A stretch of DNA of 45,106 nt from Elioraea sp. Yellowstone (GTDB taxonomy: Bacteria; Pseudomonadota; Alphaproteobacteria; Acetobacterales; Acetobacteraceae): positions 1 through 45,106 of the forward strand of contig NZ_VIKA01000012.1 in the NCBI RefSeq assembly GCF_006704265.1, written 5' to 3'. A program made the position numbers and the translations under genes. The stretch's first letter is position 1; every line of letters starts with the position of its first letter. Below are positions 11,143 to 20,525 of this stretch, in pieces. The notes below the pieces were generated by a model. It had not been told where the DNA came from. It saw only the letters and a program-made list of their open reading frames with translations, and did not search any database.

Positions 11143-11445
11143 ATGCGCGAGGCTGGTGAGGAAACGGTAACCGTCTCGGGCGATTCGGTGCTCATCGAGG
11201 TGCTCGAGGCCGCGCAGCGCTTCGTCGCCTGGTATGCGGAATTCCTCTCGCGCGACGGCGCAGCGCCCGCGCGGCGGGGCGAGGGGGCGCAGGATGCGCT
11301 GATCGCCAGCAAGCTGCAGCATGCGGTGTTCGATCTGATGGCGGCGGTGCACGCCATGAACCGCCACTACGCCGACGCCCACCGGCAGCGGACCGTGTCA
11401 GCTGGCCCGCTGCGCACCCAACAGCGTGATGGCACCCTGCACTGA
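11143..11445 (+). CDS. Small hypothetical protein
   Basis: The product has 100 residues and no family I recognise. The start at 11143 is chosen because GAGGGG lies five bases upstream and because the protein becomes plausible here: MREAGEETVTVSGDSVLIEV followed by a helical region (LEAAQRFVAWYAEFL, then SKLQHAVFDLMAAVHAMNRH). An earlier ATG at 10984 with GGGGAGG upstream would add 53 residues of low-complexity, unnatural-looking sequence. The predicted fold is a small all-helical cytoplasmic protein. It is divergent from the repeat peptide gene and convergent with cysK. Confidence 0.55.
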   Translation: MREAGEETVTVSGDSVLIEVLEAAQRFVAWYAEFLSRDGAAPARRGEGAQDALIASKLQHAVFDLMAAVHAMNRHYADAHRQRTVSAGPLRTQQRDGTLH

Positions 11446-11471
11446 ACTGCGGCTGCTCCCCCGACGGGCGG

Positions 11472-12473
11472 TCACGCCAGCCAGGGCGGCACGGGCAGAC
11501 CCTTGCTGCGCAGGAAATCGGGGTTGAACAGCTTCGACTGGTAGCGCGCGCCGCCGTCGCAGAGGATCGTCACGACCGTGTGGCCCGGGCCGAGGGCGCG
11601 CGCCACCCGGATCGCCGCGGCGACGTTGAGTCCGGCCGAACCTCCCACGCTCAGCCCCTCATGGATCGTCAGATCGAATACCTGTTCGAGCGACTCCTCG
11701 TCGGTCACGCGGATCGCATCGTCGATCGGCGCGCCTTCGAGATTGGCCGGCACGCGGCTCTGGCCGATCCCTTCGGTGATCGAGCTGCCCTCGAGCTCGA
11801 GCACGCCGCGCGTCTTCCAGGCATAGAGCGCGCTGCCCGGCGGATCGGCCAGCACGATCCGCACCGACGGCTTCTTCGCCTTGAGCGCGAAGGCCACGCC
11901 GGCGAGCGTGCCGCCCGTGCCGCAGGCGCAGGTGAAGGCGTCGACGCGGCCCTCGGTCTCGCGCCAGATCTCCTCGCCGGTGGTACGGCGGTGGCCCTCG
12001 CGATTGGCGAGATTGTCGAACTGGTTCGCCCAGATCGCGCCGTTCGGTTCGGACGCGGCGAGTTCCTCGGCAAGCCGGCGCGAGACATGCACGTAGTTGC
12101 CGGGGTCCCGGTAGGGGGCCGCGGGCACCAGGCGGAGCTCGGCACCGATCATGCGCAGGAACTCGATCTTCTCGCGGCTCTGGGTCTCCGGCATCACGAT
12201 CACGCAACGATAGCCGCGCGCATTGCCGACCAGCGTCAGCCCGATGCCGGTGTTGCCGGCGGTGCCCTCGACGATCGTTCCGCCGGGGCGCAGCAGCCCC
12301 TTCGCCTCGGCATCGGTGATGATGGCGAGGGCCGCGCGGTCCTTCACCGATCCGCCCGGGTTCATGAACTCGGCCTTGCCGAGGATCTCGCAGCCCGTGG
12401 CCTCGGAGGCCCGCCTCAGCCGGATCAGCGGCGTGTTGCCGATCGCCCCCACCAGCCCGTCCACCATCGCCAT
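11472..12473 (-). CDS. cysK: Cysteine synthase (O-acetylserine sulfhydrylase)
   Basis: This PLP enzyme joins sulfide to O-acetylserine to form cysteine. The 333-residue protein has the lysine motif NPGGSVKDRAA, the substrate loop EGTAGNTGIGL, the phosphate-binding loop CGTGGT and the C-terminal SVGGSAGLN. The loop reads EGTAGNTG rather than the EPTSGNTG of enterobacterial CysK, a form I associate with alphaproteobacterial homologues; a cystathionine beta-synthase-like role cannot be excluded. The ATG at 12473 has AGGAG eight bases upstream; a second ATG six bases inside is also possible. It is divergent from the rhodanese gene (65 bp), a sensible sulfur-metabolism pairing. Confidence 0.9.
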   Translation of the reverse strand: MAMVDGLVGAIGNTPLIRLRRASEATGCEILGKAEFMNPGGSVKDRAALAIITDAEAKGLLRPGGTIVEGTAGNTGIGLTLVGNARGYRCVIVMPETQSREKIEFLRMIGAELRLVPAAPYRDPGNYVHVSRRLAEELAASEPNGAIWANQFDNLANREGHRRTTGEEIWRETEGRVDAFTCACGTGGTLAGVAFALKAKKPSVRIVLADPPGSALYAWKTRGVLELEGSSITEGIGQSRVPANLEGAPIDDAIRVTDEESLEQVFDLTIHEGLSVGGSAGLNVAAAIRVARALGPGHTVVTILCDGGARYQSKLFNPDFLRSKGLPVPPWLA

Positions 12474-12538
12474 CGCACCGCTCCTGCCGCTACCCTGCAC
12501 CCGACGATATCCGACTGCCGGAGAGGATAGCCCACTCG

Positions 12539-12955
12539 ATGAGCGACATACCCGAGGTGACCCCGGCCGAGACCTGGCAGGCGCTGAACGAGGACCCGAA
12601 CGCCATGCTGGTGGATGTCCGTACGGATGCCGAGTGGACCTATGTCGGCATGCCCGACCTGTCGGCGACCGGCAAGCCCATCCTGCCGATCGCCTGGCAG
12701 GTCTTCCCGGCGATGGCGGTGAACCCGCACTTCGTCGAGTCGCTGCGGGCCGCCGGGCTGACGCCCGGACACCGGCTCTACTTTCTCTGCCGGTCGGGCG
12801 CGCGCAGCCTCGCGGCGGCGCGCGCGGCGCGTGCCGCCGGCTTCCCGGCGGTGTTCAACATCCGCGACGGGTTCGAGGGACCGCTGGACGCGCAGGGCCA
12901 CCGTCGCACCGTCGCCGGCTGGATCGCCTCCGGCTTGCCGTGGCGCCAGCGCTGA
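12539..12955 (+). CDS. Rhodanese-like domain protein
   Basis: This is a single rhodanese domain of 138 residues. It shows the opening LVDVRTDAEWTYVGMPDL and the active-site loop CRSGARS, whose cysteine would carry a persulfide, followed by AAGFPAVFNIRDGFEGPLD. Rhodaneses move sulfane sulfur between thiol donors and acceptors in the cytoplasm. The C-terminal part, GHRRTVAGWIASGLPW, is characteristic of a subgroup common in alphaproteobacteria. Divergent placement next to cysK supports a role in sulfur trafficking or sulfide handling. It is convergent with the phage tail-fibre-like gene. Confidence 0.9.
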   Translation: MSDIPEVTPAETWQALNEDPNAMLVDVRTDAEWTYVGMPDLSATGKPILPIAWQVFPAMAVNPHFVESLRAAGLTPGHRLYFLCRSGARSLAAARAARAAGFPAVFNIRDGFEGPLDAQGHRRTVAGWIASGLPWRQR

Positions 12956-12973
12956 GCGGCGGCAACGGCGGTG

Positions 12974-13966
12974 TCAGGCCGGCACCAGCCGTACCAGGAA
13001 GGTCGCGGCGGAACCGGTGTCGGCGATGCACTCGACGGCGATCTCGTCCCACAGTGCGGCGGTGCTCACACTGGCGTCCACCGGCGCGAAGGTCACCCCG
13101 CCGCCCTTGGCCACGGTGGCGTTGCCGGCCGCGGCGCGGCGCACCACGCAGGCGAAGCCCTTGCCGAGCCCGGCCGGCAGGGTGAGGGTACGGTCCGACC
13201 CGTCGCACTCGATCACGCGCCCGTTGTCGGCCGCCGTCGCCGCCCGGTTCGCCGTCAGCGCGGCATAGGAGGCGGGGCCGCCCACCGCGGCGAGGGTCGC
13301 GGTGCGGGTTGCACCCGTGCCGCCATAGGCGATCGCGAGGTTCGTGCCGGCGACCACCATCGCCTCGGTCTGGGCGCGCGCCGCGGCCGGGAAGTCGGTG
13401 ACCTGGGCGGCCGCGTGCGTGTGCGTTGCCGGTGCCTTGCCGTCGAGCGCGGTCTGCAGGTTGGCGATGTCGGCGATGACATGGCCGTGCGACACCGCCG
13501 CCGCGCCGAGCGTGCTGCGCGCGGCGGCGGCGTCCGCGTCGTCCAGCAGCGACCGGGCGAAGCCGGTGAGCGGCGCGAGCGCGGCGGCGCTCGCGCCGGT
13601 GTAGTAGGCGATGCGGTCGGCGGCCGGGGTGAGCGCGTCGATCGCGTCGATCGCCGCCGGGATTCCGGTGAGCGCGGACCAGTCGGTCGAGCCGCCGCTG
13701 CCGACAACGTCGGTCGCCGGGGCCCAGGCGGTGCCGTTCCACTTCAGCACTTGGCCCGTGGAGGCCCCCCCCTGGGCGAGCCTGGCCGGTGCGATCGTGC
13801 CGATCAGATCCGCCTCGGTATGGGTGTGCGCCGCCGGTGCGAGGGATGCCCGGACCTGACCGACGGTGATCTTGCGGGTGGTGCCGTTCTGATTGGCGAC
13901 CATCTCGTCGGTGTCCTGGGCGGACGTCGCGGGCGGGTATTGCGAGATCTTCAGAGGGCCAGACAT
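12974..13966 (-). CDS. Phage tail-fibre-like protein
   Basis: The product has 330 residues. The start at 13966 is preceded by AAGGAG with good spacing. It shows features of phage tail fibres: repeated His-x-His motifs (APAAHTHTEADL, VSHGHVIADI and APATHTHAAAQVTDF), the recurrent LQTALDGKAPATHTH and Gly/Ala/Thr-rich beta stretches (YGGTGATRTATLAAVGGPAS). In T4 short-tail-fibre-like proteins such histidines bind metal ions in a trimeric shaft. The C-terminal 90 residues look like a receptor-binding or capping domain (LTLPAGLGKGFACVVRRAA). No other phage structural genes are adjacent except two small genes beyond the tRNA, so this is a remnant or a domesticated gene. Confidence 0.7.
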   Translation of the reverse strand: MSGPLKISQYPPATSAQDTDEMVANQNGTTRKITVGQVRASLAPAAHTHTEADLIGTIAPARLAQGGASTGQVLKWNGTAWAPATDVVGSGGSTDWSALTGIPAAIDAIDALTPAADRIAYYTGASAAALAPLTGFARSLLDDADAAAARSTLGAAAVSHGHVIADIANLQTALDGKAPATHTHAAAQVTDFPAAARAQTEAMVVAGTNLAIAYGGTGATRTATLAAVGGPASYAALTANRAATAADNGRVIECDGSDRTLTLPAGLGKGFACVVRRAAAGNATVAKGGGVTFAPVDASVSTAALWDEIAVECIADTGSAATFLVRLVPA

Positions 13967-14174
13967 CGGCGTCTCCTTGACGAATGACAGGGCCGTCTCG
14001 ACGGAGCGGCCCGGTTGCGGTGTCACCGCCCGACCGTCGGCCGGCGGGTAGCGGCACGGGGCGTTCGGGCGGCGTGCCGGCCCGCCTCGCCGATGCCGCG
14101 CACGAGGCATCTCGACGGCAGGCCGGGGTTTGGAGTAGTGGACCGGCGCGAGCGGAGTGGCCTGTCAGGCCAGC

Positions 14175-14249
<75 letters not shown>

Positions 14250-14292
14250 TCCGTCCGGCGTGGCGCGTGGTGCTGCGGCGCAGCATGGCGAT

Positions 14293-14529
14293 CTAGACCA
14301 GCGCGGCGACGCTGACCGACGACCCGGAGTGCCCCGTCACGTGCAGGATGGAGAACGCGTCGCTCGAGCGCGACAGCACCATGTCACCGCGGCGCACCAG
14401 ATGCGCGGCCGGGTTGAAGTAGCCTGCAGAGAGGGTCTGGGTGCGGGTGTCGGTGTCGGTGCGGTAGTGCCACAGCGTGAAGCCGTTGGCATAGGCGAGC
14501 ACGGACAGGCTCTGGATCTCGAAGGGCAT
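14293..14529 (-). CDS. Small phage-associated protein (paralogue A)
   Basis: The product has 78 residues, with AAGGAG upstream of its ATG. It has the pattern LSVLAYANGFTLWHYRT, then LSAGYFNPAAHLVRRGDMV, then a beta-rich end (FSILHVTGHSGSSVSVAAL). The same pattern recurs in the neighbouring gene at 14632-14970, so the two are tandem paralogues. I recall similar small genes near tail-fibre genes in alphaproteobacterial prophages, but no function is known to me; a virion decoration or fibre-accessory role is a guess. There is no signal peptide or membrane helix. Confidence 0.65.
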   Translation of the reverse strand: MPFEIQSLSVLAYANGFTLWHYRTDTDTRTQTLSAGYFNPAAHLVRRGDMVLSRSSDAFSILHVTGHSGSSVSVAALV

Positions 14530-14631
14530 TACGGGGACTCCTTGGGCGGGGCTGGGGAGGGGACGGCCAGCACGGGGCTTGCCCGGCGGATGGCGCCTGC
14601 GGGTCGGCGGGTGGCGGCGCCGACCGCGGCT

Positions 14632-14970
14632 CTAGCCCGCCAGGATCGGCTGGCCCGCATCGTCGAGGATCGGCTGGCCGGACTCGTCGAGGATCGCGTC
14701 CGGCGGGATGTCCGGCCCGAGATCGGGCGTCTCGCCCGCGAGCGAGGCGACGGCGACCGTCGATCCGTCGTTCGACACGACGCGCAGGATCCGCGCGCCG
14801 TCGGCACCGTTCAGCAGGATCAGGTCGTCCGTGCGCAGGTAGGTGCGCGCCTCGTCGAAATAGCCCTCGGCGAGGATGGCGGCGACGTCGTCCTCGGCGC
14901 TGGCATAGGTCCAGAGCGTGAAGCCGGCGGCGTAGGAGAGGACCGCAAGACTGGTGGGCACGAACGCCAT
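14632..14970 (-). CDS. Small phage-associated protein (paralogue B)
   Basis: The product has 112 residues and is homologous to its downstream neighbour: LAVLSYAAGFTLWTYASAED, then LAEGYFDEARTYLRTDDLIL, then ARILRVVSNDGSTVAVASLA. It carries an extra tail that contains a short internal repeat, DESGQPIL followed by DDAGQPIL. The start at 14970 is chosen by alignment with the paralogue (MPFEIQSLSVLAY against MAFVPTSLAVLSY). An in-frame upstream extension is low complexity. Function is unknown; the setting with a tail-fibre-like gene points to phage origin. Confidence 0.65.
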   Translation of the reverse strand: MAFVPTSLAVLSYAAGFTLWTYASAEDDVAAILAEGYFDEARTYLRTDDLILLNGADGARILRVVSNDGSTVAVASLAGETPDLGPDIPPDAILDESGQPILDDAGQPILAG

Positions 14971-15277
14971 GGCGGGGTCGGTCCCTTTGCGCGGCGCGCA
15001 GCGCCCGGCGCGAGCGGCGCGTCGGGGCGGCGGCGGACGGTGGGGTTCGGGCGGGGGAACGGCGTGAGCGAAGGGGACCGGTGATCCCCGGGCGCACGAG
15101 TCCCGTGACGTCGCGCAGGCTGCCAAGGCTTCGGATTCCAGTCAAGGAAAATATTCATATAGGCGGCGGAAACCCGGGCCGGCGCCCTGCGGCGGTGATC
15201 CGCCGGGCCGCGACGTGTTAGGGTGTCCGCGGCGGCCCGCCCGCCATTCCACCGCAGAGAGGGGAGACACCGGGACG
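14971..15277. other. Intergenic region upstream of the polyamine importer
   Basis: This is a 307-bp divergent spacer. Its centre (15145-15165) has an unusually AT-rich tract, GGAAAATATTCATATAGG, likely part of the promoter for the importer operon, and a GCGGCGGTGATCCGCCG near-palindrome follows. GAGAGGGGAG before 15278 serves as ribosome site. I could not place -35/-10 boxes with confidence and see no gene here. Confidence 0.4.
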
Positions 15278-16390
15278 ATGAGCCAGCACGCGCCCGCTTT
15301 CGCCCGCCGCGTCCTAGGCGCCTTCGCCGCCGCCGTGATCGCCACGGCCGCAACTGCCGCGATCTCGCAGACGCTCAACGTCTACAACTGGAACGACTAC
15401 ATCGATCCGGCCGTGATCGAACGGTTCCAGCGCGAGACCGGAATCGCCGTCCGCTACGACGTGTTCGAAAGCCTCGAGACGCTGGAGGCGAAGCTGCTCG
15501 CCGGCCGGTCGGGCTACGACATCGTCGTGCCGACCAACGAGCCCACCTTCTCGCGCCTGATCAGGGCCGGGGCGCTGCAGCCGCTCGATCGCGCCAAGAT
15601 CCCGAACTGGGGCAACCTCGACCGCACGCTGATGCAGCGGCTCGACCGTTCCGATGAAGGCAATCGCCACGGCGTGATCTATCTCTGGGGCACGATCGGG
15701 CTCGGCCTCAATCCGGCGCGCATCCGCGAGGTCGCGCCCGACGCGCCGCTCGATTCCTGGGATCTGCTGTTCAAGCCCGAGCACGCGAGCCGCATCGCGC
15801 GCTGCGGCATCACCATGATGGACAGCGCGATCGACGTGATCCCGACCGTGCTGCACTACCTCGGGCTCGATCCGAACAGCACGGCCGAGGCCGACCTGCG
15901 CAAGGTCGAGCAGACGCTGATGGCGATCCGCCCGCATATCCGCACCTTCTCCACGGGCGGGGCGATCGAGCAACTCGCCACCGGCCAGTCCTGCCTCGCC
16001 TTCGCCTACTCGGGCGACGCGATCCAGGCCGCCGACCGCGCGCAGGAGGCTGGCCAGGGCGTGGAGGTGAAGTACGTCGCACCGCGCGAGGGCGCGCAGC
16101 TCTGGTTCGATGTGCTGGCGATCCCGAAGGACGCGCCCAACGCCGAGGCCGCGCACCGCTTCATCGACTTCCTGCTCCAGCCCGAGGTGATCGCGGCGGT
16201 CACCAACCACGTCGCCTATCCGAACGCGGTTCCGGCCTCCAAGCCGATGATCGAGCCGGACATCCTGGCCGACCGGAACGTCTATCCGGCCGAGCAGGAC
16301 TTCGCGCGCTTCTTCACGATCGGCGCCGTGCCGCAGGCGGCCGAACGGGCGCGCAGCCGCATGTGGGCGAGGTTCAAGGCCGGCCGCTGA
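15278..16390 (+). CDS. potF: Polyamine ABC transporter substrate-binding protein
   Basis: This periplasmic receptor probably binds putrescine or spermidine. The 370-residue protein has a signal peptide (RRVLGAFAAAVIATAATAA), followed at once by the PotD/PotF hallmark LNVYNWNDYIDPAVIERF. Further hallmarks are GYDIVVPTNEPTFSRLI, YLWGTIGLGLN and PSAP-type linker sequence near the end, YPNAVPASKPMI. The start at 15278 is chosen because a ribosome site (GAGGGGAG) precedes it and the signal peptide follows. It heads a four-gene operon (receptor, ATPase, two permeases) with overlaps of four bases or gaps of a few bases. Confidence 0.92.
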   Translation: MSQHAPAFARRVLGAFAAAVIATAATAAISQTLNVYNWNDYIDPAVIERFQRETGIAVRYDVFESLETLEAKLLAGRSGYDIVVPTNEPTFSRLIRAGALQPLDRAKIPNWGNLDRTLMQRLDRSDEGNRHGVIYLWGTIGLGLNPARIREVAPDAPLDSWDLLFKPEHASRIARCGITMMDSAIDVIPTVLHYLGLDPNSTAEADLRKVEQTLMAIRPHIRTFSTGGAIEQLATGQSCLAFAYSGDAIQAADRAQEAGQGVEVKYVAPREGAQLWFDVLAIPKDAPNAEAAHRFIDFLLQPEVIAAVTNHVAYPNAVPASKPMIEPDILADRNVYPAEQDFARFFTIGAVPQAAERARSRMWARFKAGR

Positions 16391-16394
16391 GACG

Positions 16395-17546
16395 GTGCAG
16401 ACCGCGAACGTCGCCCCTCCGGGCGCGCCCGAGCCCTGGCGCGACCCGGAGGCGGAGCCCTATGTCCGCATCATCGGCGTCACGAAGCGGTACGGCGCGA
16501 CCGTCGCGGTCGACGACGTGAGCCTCGACATCTATCGCGGCGAGCTGTTCTGCCTGCTCGGCGGCTCGGGCTCCGGCAAGACCACGCTCCTGCGCATGCT
16601 CGCCGGCTTCGAGCGGCCCGACCAGGGGCGCATCCTGATCGACGGCCAGGATGTCGCCGCCGTGCCGCCCTATGCGCGGCCGGTGAACATGATGTTCCAG
16701 TCCTATGCGCTCTTCCCGCACATGACGGTGGCGCAGAACGTCGCCTTCGGCCTGCGCATGGAGGGCCTGCCCCGCGCCGAGATCGCCGCGCGCGTCGGGG
16801 CGATGCTGGACCTCGTCCGCCTCACGGGGCTCGAGCGGCGCCGGCCGCATGAGCTCTCGGGCGGACAGAGGCAGCGCGTCGCGCTGGCGCGCAGCCTCGT
16901 CAAGCGGCCCAAGCTCCTGCTGCTCGACGAGCCGCTCGGCGCGCTCGACAAGAGCCTGCGCGAGCAGACCCAGTTCGAGCTCGTCAACATCCAGGAGCGA
17001 ACCGGCATCACCTTCATCATGGTCACGCACGACCAGGAGGAGGCGATGACCATGGCGACCCGGCTCGCGGTGATGCACCACGGCTACCTCGCCCAGGTCG
17101 GCACGCCGGCGGAGGTCTACGAGTATCCGCAGACCCGCCTGGTCGCGGAGTTCCTCGGCACGGCCAACGTGTTCGAGGGAATCGTGACGAAGGCCGGCGC
17201 GACCGGTGCGCTCGTCGAGTCCACCGAGTTCGACGCCGTCTTCGAGAGCGACACCGACCCGCCCAAGCCGGTGGGGGCGCGCGTCTTCGTCGCCGTCCGG
17301 CCCGAGAAGATGCGCGTGCGCAAGGCCGCCGAGGGCGAGCGGGCGGGAACCAACCGGCTGGTCGGGGCCGTGCGCGACATCGCCTATTACGGCGACTTCT
17401 TCATGTTCGTGGTGGATCTGCCGGACGGCCGCAGCGTGCGCGTCAGCCAGCCCAACCTCGCGCGCGTCACCGAACTGCCGATCACCTGGGGCGACCGCGT
17501 GGCGGTGGACTGGCCGCCGCTCGCGACCGTGGTGCTGCCGGAATGA
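16395..17546 (+). CDS. potG: Polyamine ABC transporter ATP-binding protein
   Basis: This is the ATPase of the importer, 383 residues, starting with GTG four bases after the receptor gene. It shows Walker A GGSGSGKTT, Q-loop FQSYALFPHMTVAQN, signature LSGGQRQRVALARSL, Walker B LLLLDEPLGALD and H-loop MVTHDQEEAMTMA. After the ATPase domain come about 120 residues of TOBE-type regulatory domain (VFVAVRPEKMRVRK). The order and composition match PotG/PotA-type polyamine or spermidine importers. Its stop overlaps the start of the permease gene. Confidence 0.94.
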   Translation: MQTANVAPPGAPEPWRDPEAEPYVRIIGVTKRYGATVAVDDVSLDIYRGELFCLLGGSGSGKTTLLRMLAGFERPDQGRILIDGQDVAAVPPYARPVNMMFQSYALFPHMTVAQNVAFGLRMEGLPRAEIAARVGAMLDLVRLTGLERRRPHELSGGQRQRVALARSLVKRPKLLLLDEPLGALDKSLREQTQFELVNIQERTGITFIMVTHDQEEAMTMATRLAVMHHGYLAQVGTPAEVYEYPQTRLVAEFLGTANVFEGIVTKAGATGALVESTEFDAVFESDTDPPKPVGARVFVAVRPEKMRVRKAAEGERAGTNRLVGAVRDIAYYGDFFMFVVDLPDGRSVRVSQPNLARVTELPITWGDRVAVDWPPLATVVLPE

Positions 17547-18436
17547 GCTGGCGGCTGCCCGCGGGCCGCACGCTCGTCCTGGCGCTACCCTTCGCTTGGC
17601 TCGGCCTGTTCTTCCTCTTCCCCTTCCTGATCGTCGCCAGGATCGCGCTGAGCGAAGCGGCCCTCGGCATCCCGCCCTACGCGCCGCTGCTGCGCCGGGA
17701 CGAGCAGGGCACGCTCGCGATCGTGCTGAACCTCGGCGCCTTCGCGCTGCTGGTCGAGGACAGCTTCTATCTCGACGCCTACCTGCGCAGCCTCCGCGTC
17801 GCCTCGCTCTCGGCGCTGCTCTGCCTGCTCGCGGGCTATCCGATGGCCTATGCGATCGCGCGCGCGCCTGAGCGCCGGCGCAACCTGCTGCTGCTGCTGG
17901 TCGTGCTGCCGTTCTGGACCAGCTTCCTGTTGCGCGTGATGGCCTGGATCGGACTGCTCGCCGACAACGGCGTGGTGAACAACATCCTGCTGGGCCTCGG
18001 CCTCGTCACCGAGCCGCTGCGCCTCCTCTACACCGAAACCGCGCTCTATCTCGGTATCGTCTACTGCTACCTGCCCTTCATGGTGCTGCCGCTCTACGCC
18101 AATCTGGTGAAGCTCGACCCGGCGCTCCTGGAGGCGGCCTCCGACCTCGGCGCGCGGCCCTGGCGCGCCTTCCTCGCCGTCACCCTGCCGCTCTCGCTGC
18201 CCGGGATCCTCGCGGGCTTCATGCTGGTGTTCATCCCGGCGGTCGGCGAGTTCGTCATTCCCGAACTGCTCGGCGGGCCGGACGCGCAGCTGATCGGCCG
18301 GGTGCTGTGGACCGAGTTCTTCCAGAACCGCGACTGGCCGATGGCCTCCGCGCTCGCGGTCGTGCTGCTGCTGCTGCTCGTGCTGCCGATCGCCTGGTTC
18401 CAGCACCTCCAGGGGCGCGCCGGAGGGGGAAGGTGA
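17543..18436 (+). CDS. potH: Polyamine ABC transporter permease (PotH/PotB type)
   Basis: This inner-membrane permease of 297 residues has six or so hydrophobic segments. The N-terminal helix is LVLALPFAWLGLFFLFPFL, and the cytoplasmic EAA loop EAASDLGARPWRAFLAVTLP contacts the ATPase. The start overlaps the ATPase gene stop (ATGA). A large periplasmic stretch between the first two helices (LLRRDEQGT to DSFYLDAYL) is typical of the PotB/PotH subfamily. It works with the following permease as a heterodimeric channel. Confidence 0.92.
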   Translation: MSWRLPAGRTLVLALPFAWLGLFFLFPFLIVARIALSEAALGIPPYAPLLRRDEQGTLAIVLNLGAFALLVEDSFYLDAYLRSLRVASLSALLCLLAGYPMAYAIARAPERRRNLLLLLVVLPFWTSFLLRVMAWIGLLADNGVVNNILLGLGLVTEPLRLLYTETALYLGIVYCYLPFMVLPLYANLVKLDPALLEAASDLGARPWRAFLAVTLPLSLPGILAGFMLVFIPAVGEFVIPELLGGPDAQLIGRVLWTEFFQNRDWPMASALAVVLLLLLVLPIAWFQHLQGRAGGGR

Positions 18437-19242
18437 GCGGGCGGCTCGGCCGGCTCTGGATCGCCCTCGGGGTGGGCTACGCCTTCCTCTACATCCCGAT
18501 CGCGCTGCTGGTCGTGCTGTCCTTCAATGACAGCCGGCTGGTGACGCTCTGGACCGGATTTTCGCTGCGCTGGTACGCCGCCCTCTGGCACAACGACGCG
18601 CTCGTCACAGCCGCCTGGCTGTCGGTCCGGATCGCCGCGGTGGCCGCCACCGGGGCGACGGCGCTCGGCACGGCCGCGGGTTTCGCGCTCGCCCGATTCG
18701 GGGCGTTCCGCGGCCGTTCGCTGTTCGGTGCCATGGTCGCAGCACCCCTCGTGATGCCCGAGGTGATCACCGGGCTCAGCCTGCTCCTGCTGTTCGTGGC
18801 GCTGGCCGAGGCGGTGGGCTGGCCGGGCGAGCGTGGCGTGACCACCGTCACCATCGCCCACATCACCTTCGCCACGGCCTATGTCGCGGTGGTGGTACAG
18901 TCCCGCCTGTCGGACTTCGACCGCTCGCTCGAGGAGGCGGCGCTCGATCTCGGTGCGCGCCCCTGGCGGGTGTTCCTGCTGATCACCCTGCCCCTGATCG
19001 CGCCGGCGCTCGCCGCCGGCTGGCTGCTCGCCTTCACCCTCTCGCTCGACGACCTGGTGATCGCCTCCTTCACCTCGGGCCCTGGCGCCTCGACCCTGCC
19101 GATGGTTGTGTTCTCGGCGCTGAAGCTTGGCCTGACCCCGGAGCTGTTCGCGCTCGCCACGGTGATCATCGTCGTGGTCAGCTTCGGGCTTGCCCTCGCC
19201 CTGCGGCTTGGCCGGGTTGCGTCCGCCCGGGTCGGCGGCTAG
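18433..19242 (+). CDS. potI: Polyamine ABC transporter permease (PotI/PotC type)
   Basis: This second permease has 269 residues. The GTG at 18433 overlaps the upstream stop (GTGA); a longer frame opens at 18307 but lies within the previous gene. Features are the N-terminal membrane helix YAFLYIPIALLVVLSFNDSR, which includes the FND motif common in PotC/PotI, and the EAA loop EEAALDLGARPWRVFLLITL. The motif LSLDDLVIASFTSGPG is also hallmark for the subfamily. It closes the importer operon; 51 bp then separate it from the aminotransferase gene. Confidence 0.92.
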   Translation: MSGRLGRLWIALGVGYAFLYIPIALLVVLSFNDSRLVTLWTGFSLRWYAALWHNDALVTAAWLSVRIAAVAATGATALGTAAGFALARFGAFRGRSLFGAMVAAPLVMPEVITGLSLLLLFVALAEAVGWPGERGVTTVTIAHITFATAYVAVVVQSRLSDFDRSLEEAALDLGARPWRVFLLITLPLIAPALAAGWLLAFTLSLDDLVIASFTSGPGASTLPMVVFSALKLGLTPELFALATVIIVVVSFGLALALRLGRVASARVGG

Positions 19243-19263
19243 CGTCCGATTTCGTTCGCTTGA

Positions 19264-20496
<1,233 letters not shown>

Positions 20497-20525
20497 CCGC
20501 CATTCCAGCGCCCGGGAGTCCGAGG

